Below, piece after piece: positions 14,901 to 22,872 of a stretch of 34,424 nucleotides of DNA (position 1 is its first letter; every line of letters starts with the position of its first letter). Both the position numbers and the translations under genes were made by a program. The notes beneath the pieces were generated by a model that was given only the letters and a program-made list of their open reading frames with translations, searched no databases and was not told the origin of the DNA. Source of the DNA: Candidatus Zipacnadia bacterium (lineage in GTDB: Bacteria; Armatimonadota; Zipacnadia; JALGUG01). The DNA is taken from contig JALGUG010000086.1 of assembly GCA_029820995.1 (NCBI GenBank), forward strand, positions 1-34,424. The letters are read 5' to 3'.

Positions 14901-16172
14901 TCACTCTGCAGGCTGTGGTCGGCAGACGGCGTCCGTCATGCGAGCGACGCGGGCCATCTGGCGCACGTCGTGCACGCGCAGGATGTCGGCGCCGTGGCGA
15001 ATGGCCAGAGCACAGGTGGCCGCAGTGCCTTCCAGGCGTTCGTCGGCCGGCAGATCGAGGACTTGTCCGATCATTGATTTGCGCGAGGTGCCTACCAGGA
15101 GTGGCCGCCCAAGCGAGCGGAACTCGCGTAGCCGCCTCAGGATCTCCAGGTTGTCCTCCAGGCGCTTGCCGAAGCCGAAGCCCGGGTCGAGGATCACTTG
15201 CGTCGGTTTCACGCCGGCGCCGACTGCGGCTTCCAGTCGGTCGGCGAGGAAGGCGTAGATCTCAGCCATCACATCGTGATAGTGCGGTTGGGCCTGCATG
15301 GTGCGGGGGGTGCCTTGCATGTGCATCAGGACAACGCCGCAGCCGCGCTCGGCGCAGAGCGGGAGCATCTCCGGGTCGCCCTGGAGGGCCGCGATATCGT
15401 TGACGATGGTGGCACCGGCATCGAGTGCGCGGCGGGCGACCTCGGCTTTGCTGGTGTCAATCGAGATCGGGACGGCCACAGTCTGAGCCAGCCCCTCGAT
15501 CACCGGGATCACGCGCTGCAGCTCCTCCGCGAGGGGGACCGATTCGCTGCCGGGTCGAGTCGATTCGCCGCCGACATCGAGTAGGTCGGCGCCTTCCTCT
15601 ACGAAGCGCCGGCCCTGCCGCACTCCGGCTTCGGTCGCCTGCGCCAGGCCGTCGCCGGAAAAGGAATCGGGCGTCATGTTGATGATGCCCATGATTAGGG
15701 TGCGCGGGCCGAACTCGAGGCTCGCCTCGCCACACTGGAGCGGCGCCGGATGGGTGTCGGCGGCGGCCAAAACGCGTGTGAGCTCATGGCTGACTGTCCG
15801 GTCATCCCAAAAGCCGCCCGCAGCGTCCTCCGCGACGTCGAGCACGTCGGCACGCCGGCCGTGAAGGAGCAGGACAGTAGTGCGTCCGAGCTCGCGCACT
15901 GATTGTGGCGGCGCCAACGCTGCGACGCCGTGTTGATCGGCATGAGCACAGAGCAGATCACAGAAGCTGGTAGGTATCCTCTGCAGGCTGATCGTGACAG
16001 ACTGCCAGTCCACGGGATCAAAGTGCGTGTGGACATCAGCGCCGGTCCGGCGGAGTTCGTTCGCCCAGTCTACCCGGGTTGCGAGATCCAGCAGTCGAGC
16101 ATAGTGCCTCACGACTGTCACCAGCCTCCGTATCCTCAGAGGTGCGGCGCCCATAGGAGAGGGCGACATCAT
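14901..16172 (-). CDS. folP: dihydropteroate synthase with N-terminal extension domain
   Basis: DHPS joins hydroxymethyl-dihydropterin pyrophosphate and p-aminobenzoate. The C-terminal 270 residues carry the set of motifs: IMGIINMTPDSFSGDG, LLDVGGESTRPG, ISIDTSKAEVARRALDAG, IVNDIAAL, LMHMQGTPRTMQ, LDPGFGFGK, LLVGTSRKSMIG and ILRVHDV. In front lies a domain of about 150 residues ending near HPAPLQCGEASLEFG, similar in layout to the N-terminal part of long DHPS proteins in some Firmicutes and Thermus-like bacteria; its role is not known. The start is uncertain: ATGs stand at 16172, 16169 and 16154, none with a good SD, and the frame is open to 16256. The gene leads the folate operon and is divergent from the isomerase gene at 16290. 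Confidence 0.92.
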   Translation of the reverse strand: MMSPSPMGAAPLRIRRLVTVVRHYARLLDLATRVDWANELRRTGADVHTHFDPVDWQSVTISLQRIPTSFCDLLCAHADQHGVAALAPPQSVRELGRTTVLLLHGRRADVLDVAEDAAGGFWDDRTVSHELTRVLAAADTHPAPLQCGEASLEFGPRTLIMGIINMTPDSFSGDGLAQATEAGVRQGRRFVEEGADLLDVGGESTRPGSESVPLAEELQRVIPVIEGLAQTVAVPISIDTSKAEVARRALDAGATIVNDIAALQGDPEMLPLCAERGCGVVLMHMQGTPRTMQAQPHYHDVMAEIYAFLADRLEAAVGAGVKPTQVILDPGFGFGKRLEDNLEILRRLREFRSLGRPLLVGTSRKSMIGQVLDLPADERLEGTAATCALAIRHGADILRVHDVRQMARVARMTDAVCRPQPAE

Positions 16173-16289
16173 GCCCGTATTTCGCCGCCGTGAGGCGGAG
16201 GCCTTCCAGCCCGTGCGGGGAGGACCGCCGGCACCGTGTGGGGAAGGCCGGGGCAACTGCGGTTGGCAGACACGAAAGGACGAAGGTCA

Positions 16290-17075
16290 ATGGCATGGGA
16301 GCTAGGATGCTTTAATCGGCCGTGGAACAAGGTGGACTTCGACGATTGTCTGGCCGGCGTCAGGGCGGCCGGGTTTGAGCACATGGGCTTCATGAATCAC
16401 CAGGGCGAGCGCCTGGTGCAGCCGGAGCACACGCGCGAGCACATTCAGGCCCTGGCGGACCAAGTGGCTCGGCACGGTCTCAAGCCCCATACGGTCCTGG
16501 CGGCGGTGCCGCTGGAGGGATCGGCCCAGGAATGCGCTGCAGAGCTGAACAAGGTCGTAGACCGCACAGCGTGGCTGGGGGCGCGGTATGTGCTGACTTG
16601 CGGGACGACCGCAGAGGAGCACTTCGACAAGTACTACGAGATCATGCGCCTGTCGGCGGAGTACGCACAGGATCAGGGCGTGATGGTGACCCTCAAGCCG
16701 CACGGAGGCATCAGCGCGACGTCGCGCGAGCTGCGGCGGGCCGTGGAGCGGGTGAACCACCCCAACTTCGGCATCTACTACGACCCGGGCAACATCCACC
16801 ACTACACCGGCGAGGACGCGGCGGAGGACGTCAAGCTGATCGCCGAGCAGGTCGTGGCCATGTGCGTGAAGGATCAGACAGGCGGGCTCAAAGGGCCCGT
16901 GATGATCACGCCGGGCACAGGCGACGTTGACTTCGACGCCGTCATGGGAACGCTCAAGGGCGCCGGCTTTGCCGGTCCGCTGATCGTGGAGTGCCTGGGC
17001 GGGGAAACGCTGGAGGAGATCAACCAGGCGGCCGGCGAGACCTTCGCGTTTCTCCAGCGCCTGATTGCGGACTGA
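16290..17075 (+). CDS. sugar phosphate isomerase/epimerase family TIM barrel
   Basis: A 261-residue cytoplasmic TIM-barrel protein of the xylose-isomerase-like superfamily. It starts MAWELGCFNRPW at an ATG with AAGGACGAAGGT upstream; a 5' extension to 16236 is rejected. Recognisable segments are MGFMNHQGERLV, LKPHGGISATSRE with a basic residue where many relatives have Glu, the metal-site type YYDPGNIHHYTGED, MCVKDQTG and LIVECLGGETLEE with a late Glu. The Lys in VTLKPHGG at the usual metal-Glu position is unusual and could change the chemistry. Its neighbours downstream are a tandem repeat array and the aspartoacylase-like gene. Confidence 0.87.
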   Translation: MAWELGCFNRPWNKVDFDDCLAGVRAAGFEHMGFMNHQGERLVQPEHTREHIQALADQVARHGLKPHTVLAAVPLEGSAQECAAELNKVVDRTAWLGARYVLTCGTTAEEHFDKYYEIMRLSAEYAQDQGVMVTLKPHGGISATSRELRRAVERVNHPNFGIYYDPGNIHHYTGEDAAEDVKLIAEQVVAMCVKDQTGGLKGPVMITPGTGDVDFDAVMGTLKGAGFAGPLIVECLGGETLEEINQAAGETFAFLQRLIAD

Positions 17076-17086
17076 CTGCAGAGAAT

Positions 17087-17330
17087 CTCACCACGGAGAC
17101 ACGGAGAGCACGGAGAAGGCTTGAAGGGACGGACCATCTCGACTGGTTCTCACCACGGAGACACGGAGAGCACGGAGAAGGCTTGAAGGGACGGACCATC
17201 TCGACTGGTTCTCACCACGGAGACACGGAGAGCACGGAGGAGCACGGAGAAGGCTTGAAGGGACGGACCATCTCGACGGGATCTCACCAGGGAGACACGG
17301 AGAAGGCTTGAGGGGACGGGCCGTCTCGGA
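17087..17330 (+). repeat. tandem repeat array, 62-bp unit, about four units
   Basis: The unit starts CTCACCACGGAGACACGGAG and repeats at 17087, 17149, 17211 and 17283. Units 1 and 2 look identical over 62 bases. Unit 3 carries a 10-bp internal duplication (GAGCACGGAG twice) and is 72 long. Unit 4 lacks nine bases of the same part and is more diverged. The array fills the 275-bp gap between two co-directional genes and ends just before the SD of the next one (AGAGGT at 17338-17343). There are no unique spacers, so it is not CRISPR. Length variation between strains is expected. Confidence 0.95.
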
Positions 17331-17350
17331 GGTGAAAAGAGGTCTCGACT

Positions 17351-18358
17351 ATGCCCGAAGTACAGGTGAAACACGCCCTTGCTGTCCTGACCGACGGCAC
17401 CGAGATACCGATACCGTATTGGCACGTGACCTCCGGCTCCGAAGGGCCGATCTTCCTGATCACGTGTGCGCAGCACGGCAACGAGGTCAACGGCGCAGAA
17501 GCGATGCGACGCTTCATCCGAGTGGCCGAGGCCAACCTGTTGCGGGGCCAGGTGTACGGGGTGCCAATGGCCAATCTGCCGGCAGTGCGCAAGCGCCGGC
17601 CCCATATCTCCTCCGGACCGGAGAAGCCGTATGGCGATGACGAGGGCCACAACATGAACCGCACGTGGCCGGGCGACCCGGAGGGCAACGATACCGAGCG
17701 GCTGTCTTACGCGATTCACGAGGCCTGCGCGAAGGAAGCGACCCACTGCCTCGACTTCCACAGTTGGTCTCGGTTCAGCGCGACAGGCTGCATCTTCCGG
17801 ACGGACTCCGAGGGCTCGGTGGAGATGGCCCGCGTCAGCGCGATCCGGTTTCTGCACCCGCGGCCCGCGCCGGAGCGGATGAGCACTCCGTGCACATTGG
17901 GGGCGCTGTTTAACAACAGCGGGCGCGCTGCCGTGACCATCGAGCTGGCGACGCAGTACACTATCGTCGAGCGCGAGGTGCGCCGCGGTCTTCACGCCGC
18001 CTTGAACATCGCGCGGTGGTTGCAGATGCTTCCCGGCGAACTCGAGGATCTCGATGAGCCGCAGATTGACCTGGAGAAGGCCAAAGTGGTGACTGTGACG
18101 GCTCCGCGCGCGGGCTTGTTTGTTGAGGCGGGATGGGCTACCGGGGACTTCGTGGAGGCCGGGTCCCGTCTGGGCCACATTCTGAGCGACGAGAACCTGG
18201 AGACGGTTGAGGTTCTGGCTCCGGTGAGCGGGTACCTTCAAACCTACGGCGCGCATCGCGCAGATTGCGATGTCGCGCTGCCGGCGCAGCACCCGTACAC
18301 CAGCGTGGGGGAGACGGTGGCGGCAGTGGCCGAGGGCGGGATGGTAGGGGGCCAGTGA
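17351..18358 (+). CDS. succinylglutamate desuccinylase/aspartoacylase family protein
   Basis: This 335-residue protein has the M14-like zinc hydrolase fold of AstE/AspA proteins, which cleave N-acyl amino acids or similar amides. The zinc ligands are visible as His42 and Glu45 in QHGNEVNG and His137 in LDFHSW. HNMNRTWPG (100-108) is the substrate carboxylate-binding segment. A C-terminal barrel-sandwich part (about 240-325, with VTAPRAGLFV and VLAPVSGYL) is usual for the family. AGAGGT stands seven bases before the ATG. The gene lies between two TIM-barrel isomerase genes, so its substrate may be an acylated compound linked to their pathway, but that is only inferred. Confidence 0.9.
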   Translation: MPEVQVKHALAVLTDGTEIPIPYWHVTSGSEGPIFLITCAQHGNEVNGAEAMRRFIRVAEANLLRGQVYGVPMANLPAVRKRRPHISSGPEKPYGDDEGHNMNRTWPGDPEGNDTERLSYAIHEACAKEATHCLDFHSWSRFSATGCIFRTDSEGSVEMARVSAIRFLHPRPAPERMSTPCTLGALFNNSGRAAVTIELATQYTIVEREVRRGLHAALNIARWLQMLPGELEDLDEPQIDLEKAKVVTVTAPRAGLFVEAGWATGDFVEAGSRLGHILSDENLETVEVLAPVSGYLQTYGAHRADCDVALPAQHPYTSVGETVAAVAEGGMVGGQ

Positions 18359-18373
18359 CGTTTGCGAACGGCA

Positions 18374-18403
18374 GGGCCGGATGCTGCGCGTTCGGCCCCT
18401 CCT
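18374..18403 (+). repeat. dispersed intergenic element, copy B
   Basis: The 28 bases 18375-18402, from GGCCGGATG to GCCCCTCC, match copy A (1824-1851) at 24 positions. It begins 16 bases after the aspartoacylase-like stop codon. Unlike copies A and C it lies between two genes of the same direction. Confidence 0.55.
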
Positions 18404-18458
18404 GTCGGCGAGATGGCGGCTTGCTGTGCATATTTCGCGGTTCTGGAGGCTGCAAACC

Positions 18459-19232
18459 ATGTTGAGAGTCTGCTTTGATCCCTATTCAGGAAGTGTCGGC
18501 CAGTATTCGGCGCGCGAGATCGTGCTGAACGCCGCGGCAGCGGGGTTTGAGGGGCTGAATATTCCGACCAGGCCGGGGTTTGTGGATACGCCGGAGGACT
18601 TGAAGGAAGTGGCCCGGATCATGGAGGACCACAATCTGGGCGCAGACTCGCTGTCCGCAGGCCCCCACATCACGACCACGCCCGGCAAGGAGGAGGAGTT
18701 CCGCGCCCGGCTGCCGTTCAATCTGGAGGTGGCGCACCACTTCGGCGCTCGGGTCATCGGCTTCTGGCCCTGCCTGCCGGAGGGCGTGGAGCGGCAGGCG
18801 GCGCTGGATACGCTCAAGCGGAATCTGGATGCCGTCTGCGATCAGATCAGGGACGCGGGCTGCATTATTGCCCTGGAGTTCGAGAAGAAGGCGGCGCTCA
18901 ACAGCTACGAGCTGACGCAGGAATTTGCGGCGCCCTACGAGGGGCTGGTGCAGGCCACGGTGGACACGTACCACGTCAATGACACCGGCGCGGACCCCTA
19001 TCAGTGCCCGGTGGACCTTAAGGGGCAAATCGCGGACGTGCACCTGTCGGGCACAGACCGAGGGGAGCCCGGTGGGCCGAAGGACGAGTTCGACTACCGG
19101 GCGTTCGCGCGCGGCTTGAAGGAGATCGGGTTCCAGGGCCCGCTGGTGACGCAGTACAACTGCACGGAGCTGGCGAGCATGTGCCGGGCGGCGGCTTTCG
19201 CCCGGCGGTTCCGGGACGAGTACATGGCGTAA
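18459..19232 (+). CDS. sugar phosphate isomerase/epimerase family TIM barrel
   Basis: A 257-residue TIM-barrel protein of the same superfamily as those at 10954 and 16290 but clearly a separate subgroup. The ATG at 18459 has GGAGG upstream; the frame is open to 18381, but that part overlaps repeat copy B and is rejected. Metal-site candidates are Glu in IIALEFEKKAALNS, Asp in TVDTYHVNDTG, His in IADVHLSGTD, and a polar end segment LVTQYNC where many relatives have Glu. The last point suggests a variant site. The stop codon is 28 bases before the next start, so it likely shares a transcript with the secreted GH42-like gene. Confidence 0.87.
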   Translation: MLRVCFDPYSGSVGQYSAREIVLNAAAAGFEGLNIPTRPGFVDTPEDLKEVARIMEDHNLGADSLSAGPHITTTPGKEEEFRARLPFNLEVAHHFGARVIGFWPCLPEGVERQAALDTLKRNLDAVCDQIRDAGCIIALEFEKKAALNSYELTQEFAAPYEGLVQATVDTYHVNDTGADPYQCPVDLKGQIADVHLSGTDRGEPGGPKDEFDYRAFARGLKEIGFQGPLVTQYNCTELASMCRAAAFARRFRDEYMA

Positions 19233-19260
19233 GGCCTTTGCGCAGAGGAGTGTGATCGCT

Positions 19261-22200
19261 GTGGCACGGTTCGTGGCCGCGCTGACGCTGGCTGTTGTGA
19301 TGTTGCCCTGCTTTGCCGCCCGTCTTCCGGGCGACTATTACAACGAGTATCACTTCAAGTATGAAACGCCGCATACGGCGTGGGCCAAGCCGTTGGCGGG
19401 CGGCAAGGTGAAGGCGTTCTTCATCGCGCCGACGCACGCGGCGCGCGAAGTAACCGAACTGGCCGAGAGGCTCGACCTCGAGGTCGGCGGCGAGACGGCG
19501 ATGTCCTGGAACGCACTCGGGCAGGAGGGCACGTATGTCTCGCAAATCGAGGGCACCTCCCCCGCGGAGAAGGAGGAGAGCATCCTCAAGAAGCTGGGCG
19601 GGGGATACGATGTTTACGTGCTCGCCAACTTCCCGCTGACCAAGCTGCCGGTCCGGCTGCAGTTTGAGATTCTGAAGGCCGTGAAGGAGGGGGCGGGCCT
19701 GCTGCTCACGTACCGGCGGCCGGCGCTGGAGCCGATGTGGCGCCATCCGATCACGGAGGCCTCCCGACTCGTCGGCGAAGTCCCCCTTGCCGGGCTGAGT
19801 TTCTATCGGACGACCTTCGTGGAGGCTAAGAAGCTGGGAGGCCTGGCGGAGGCTCCGGCCAAGCTGGTCAGCGGCTTCCGCCTCGGGAAGGGGCGGATCG
19901 CGCTGGTGGACTACGGCATCGAGTCGCGCGTCGGGCACGCGGGCGGGTTCTGCCTGACGCCGCACGAGATGTTCAGCTTTCGCACGCTCACCGAGTATGA
20001 CTATCACCAGTCGCTGGTGGCGAAGGCCCTGCTCTGGGCAGCCCAGCGCGAGCCGGCGGTGCGGTTTGTGGGGCTTCCGGTGGACGGTCTCAAGCTGTCC
20101 AGCGAACGGGAGAGCAACGAGATTGCCATCGCGGTGGAGAACAGGTCGGCGCAAGAGGTGAGGGGCACGCTGGAGATCACCGTGCGCAATCCTTGGGGCG
20201 ACCGGGAGTTCTCGCGCCAGGAGCCGCTCAAACTGGCGCCGGGCTCGGGGCGGGTGCCGGTCAAGCTACCGCAGCTTTCCGGGGGCGACCACTTCCTTGA
20301 CCTGCGACTGGTGAGCAAGCGGGGTGTGGAGGGCTGGGCGAGCGCGGCGCTGCTCGTCGCCTCGCCCCTGGAGATCGAAGCAGTCGAAGTCGCGAAACCG
20401 AGCTTCGAACCCAGCGAGGCCTGTTCGGGCAGGGTCAAGTTGGCAACGGCATGTCCGGGTGACGACTGGAGTCTCCGCGTCGCGCTCTGGGACAACTACG
20501 GACGCCGGTTCGCCGCGCGGAGCTTTCCGATGAAGGCCGGTGCTACGGAGGCCGCCTTCAGCGTGCCCCTTGATGCCGCCGTTAGCCTGGCCGGACGGGC
20601 CCGGGCCTCCCTGCTGCAGGGGCGCCAGGTGCGGGACACGGTGGAGCAGGAGTTCTTCGTCTACCAGCCGATAAGGGACCTCTTCCCCGCGCTGGTCTGG
20701 GGGAACCTACCCGGCATCTTCGGCCACTTCGCCGGCGAACAGCTCCACCGGGTCGGGTTCAACACGATTCTGCACTACTACGGCCAGGGCACAGGCGAAG
20801 GCCGGCGGCCGTCCACGATTGCGCGGGAGGACTTCCATGCCGTGCCGTACGTCACGCGCATCAATTGGAAGGATGGTCGGCTCGGCGATATCGCTGCGGA
20901 TACCAAGGCGGCTGAGGGCCTGCGGGAGCGCGCTCACTTGTCCATGCCGTATGCGCCGCTGGTCTACTCGCTGGGCGACGAGAATTTCATCCCGCCCGAG
21001 GGCGGATTGCACGAGAACGAACATCCGGCCTTCGTGGAGTTCCTGCGAGGGCGTTACCAGGATATTGGTGCGCTGAATGCAGCCTGGGGGACCAAGTATG
21101 GCGCCTTTGAGGACGCGCAGCCGATTGCGAAGAGTAAGGCGGCGCGTGAGAAGCAGTATGCTCGGTACCACGACACCGCGGCCTTTCGGGAGTTCCTCTA
21201 TGCGAACTGGCACCACTATTGTCGAGAGGTGATCCGGGGGGTGGACCCGCGCGGACGGGTGGGGGCCGAGGGGTCGGTGCCGGGCGAGATGGAGCTGACG
21301 ATCAAGGGCCTGGAGTTCTGGGGGCCGTATCGGCGGCCCGAGCAGCAGGCGTTGCTGCGCTCGCTGGCTCCGCGGTCGCTGGTGCGCGGGAACTGGTTCG
21401 GCGGCTACAACCACGGGCGGCGCGACCTGCCGTCACTGCCGCGTTTCCTGTGGGAATCCGTCCTCGACGGCAGCACGCTGCTGGAGGTCTACTGCTCGTA
21501 CACATGTGAGAACTTCTACAACACGGACCTGAGCTTCGCCTATTGGATGGACACCTTCCTGCCGGAGCTGTCGGAGATCACGGACGGGCTGGGGCAGCTT
21601 CTGTCGGCCAGCGAGCACGCTTGCGATCCCGTGGCCATCTATCACTCGCAGAGCTCCGTCCATTACGAGGACCTCAGCCAACCCTTCGGCCGGTACGAGC
21701 TGGCCCACCGCAACACGATACGCCTTCTGGAGGACCTGAGCTACGTGCCGTACTATGTGACAAGCCGTGGCGTGGAGGCGGGAGTGCTGGCGAAACAGCC
21801 GCCGCGACTCCTGATTCTCCCGCACGCTGCTGCTCTGTCGGACAAGGAGGCGGCGGCAATCTCCGGTTTCGCGCGGAGCGGCGGAATCGTGATCGCCGAT
21901 GTGAGGCCGGGCATTGCCGACGAGCGCTGCCGCGCGCGGGAGCAAGGCGCACTGGACGGTCTGTTCGGCGTGCGGCGGCCCGAAGGAAAGGTTAGCCCGG
22001 CGTCCGCCGAGATCAGGCTCGCGGCGGGAACGACGAGCGCAGGGCCACTGAAGATACGAACGCCCGAGGGCACGATAAGTAACCTGACCACCGATGCCGG
22101 CGTTCAGCTCGCCGGCGGACAGGCGCTCGGGGCTGCGGGCGAGACGCCGGTGGGCGTTGTGCGTGCCGTGGGCCAGGGCGCCGCGGTGCTGCTTAACTTC

Positions 22201-22872
22201 TCGCTGCACCAGTACAGCGCGCTGGCGGAGAAGGATGGTCGGCGTCCGGTGTTCGAGTTGCTCCACGCGCTGTTCGAGGGGTCGGGCGTGCGTCCGGCCT
22301 GGCAGGTGCTGGATGCCAAGGGGCAGCCATTGACGGGCGGCCGGGTCAGCACCTTCCGGCGAGGGGGCGCGACCTTCGTGGGGCTGCTCCCGCCGCGGCC
22401 CGAGGACGTGGAGAAGCCGGTCGCTGCCCGGGTGCGCGCGGCAGAGAGCCGGTATCTGTATGATCTGCGGTCCGGCAAGTACCTCGGGCGGGCCGACCAC
22501 GTGAAGTTGGGGCTCAAGTACACCTCGGCGACCTTGCTGGCCGCACTGCCGTACGAGGTGCGAGGCCTGGAGCTGGCGGCGTCGGCAAAGCATCGCGCGG
22601 GCGAGGCGCTGGCGGTGAAGATTCGCCTCAAGGCCCGGGGCGCCGGCCGGGACGTGCGGCCGGTCTTCCGCTTGAACGTGTTCGGGCCGGAGGGCCGGCG
22701 GCGTCACTACTACGCGCGCACGCTGTTCCCGGAGGGCCCCGTTGCCGAGTGCGCGATCCCGTTCGCAACGAATGATCCGCCAGGCAAGTGGCGGCTGGAG
22801 GCGCGCGATGTTGCCTCGGGCGTGCGGGCTGCGGCAACGGTGACACTGACGAAGGGAGGCGCGTCGGAATGA
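19261..22872 (+). CDS. secreted GH42-like beta-galactosidase-type multidomain protein
   Basis: A protein of about 1200 residues with an N-terminal signal peptide (MARFVAALTLAVVMLPCFAA). In order: a GATase-like alpha/beta domain (about 45-260), two Ig-like beta domains (about 265-460), a TIM barrel (about 460-790), a second GATase-like domain like the GH42 trimerisation domain (about 830-960), and C-terminal beta domains. The barrel has SLGDEN with Glu574 as the likely acid/base, then ALNAAWGTKYG, typical of GH42. The nucleophile may be the Glu in STLLEVY, less sure. It should cleave beta-galactosyl or similar sugars outside the cytoplasm. CAGAGGAG lies 11 bases before the GTG at 19261 and two before a GTG at 19252; the former is preferred. 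Its end overlaps the next gene by ATGA. Confidence 0.8.
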   Translation: MARFVAALTLAVVMLPCFAARLPGDYYNEYHFKYETPHTAWAKPLAGGKVKAFFIAPTHAAREVTELAERLDLEVGGETAMSWNALGQEGTYVSQIEGTSPAEKEESILKKLGGGYDVYVLANFPLTKLPVRLQFEILKAVKEGAGLLLTYRRPALEPMWRHPITEASRLVGEVPLAGLSFYRTTFVEAKKLGGLAEAPAKLVSGFRLGKGRIALVDYGIESRVGHAGGFCLTPHEMFSFRTLTEYDYHQSLVAKALLWAAQREPAVRFVGLPVDGLKLSSERESNEIAIAVENRSAQEVRGTLEITVRNPWGDREFSRQEPLKLAPGSGRVPVKLPQLSGGDHFLDLRLVSKRGVEGWASAALLVASPLEIEAVEVAKPSFEPSEACSGRVKLATACPGDDWSLRVALWDNYGRRFAARSFPMKAGATEAAFSVPLDAAVSLAGRARASLLQGRQVRDTVEQEFFVYQPIRDLFPALVWGNLPGIFGHFAGEQLHRVGFNTILHYYGQGTGEGRRPSTIAREDFHAVPYVTRINWKDGRLGDIAADTKAAEGLRERAHLSMPYAPLVYSLGDENFIPPEGGLHENEHPAFVEFLRGRYQDIGALNAAWGTKYGAFEDAQPIAKSKAAREKQYARYHDTAAFREFLYANWHHYCREVIRGVDPRGRVGAEGSVPGEMELTIKGLEFWGPYRRPEQQALLRSLAPRSLVRGNWFGGYNHGRRDLPSLPRFLWESVLDGSTLLEVYCSYTCENFYNTDLSFAYWMDTFLPELSEITDGLGQLLSASEHACDPVAIYHSQSSVHYEDLSQPFGRYELAHRNTIRLLEDLSYVPYYVTSRGVEAGVLAKQPPRLLILPHAAALSDKEAAAISGFARSGGIVIADVRPGIADERCRAREQGALDGLFGVRRPEGKVSPASAEIRLAAGTTSAGPLKIRTPEGTISNLTTDAGVQLAGGQALGAAGETPVGVVRAVGQGAAVLLNFSLHQYSALAEKDGRRPVFELLHALFEGSGVRPAWQVLDAKGQPLTGGRVSTFRRGGATFVGLLPPRPEDVEKPVAARVRAAESRYLYDLRSGKYLGRADHVKLGLKYTSATLLAALPYEVRGLELAASAKHRAGEALAVKIRLKARGAGRDVRPVFRLNVFGPEGRRRHYYARTLFPEGPVAECAIPFATNDPPGKWRLEARDVASGVRAAATVTLTKGGASE

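Noticed and set aside
17087-17330. CRISPR array
   Set aside because: The whole 62-bp unit repeats without unique spacers, units differ in length by internal duplication or deletion, and no cas gene is present.
21433-22707. 424-codon minus-strand frame opposite the GH42-like gene
   Set aside because: No family signal; a shadow of the plus-strand coding sequence.
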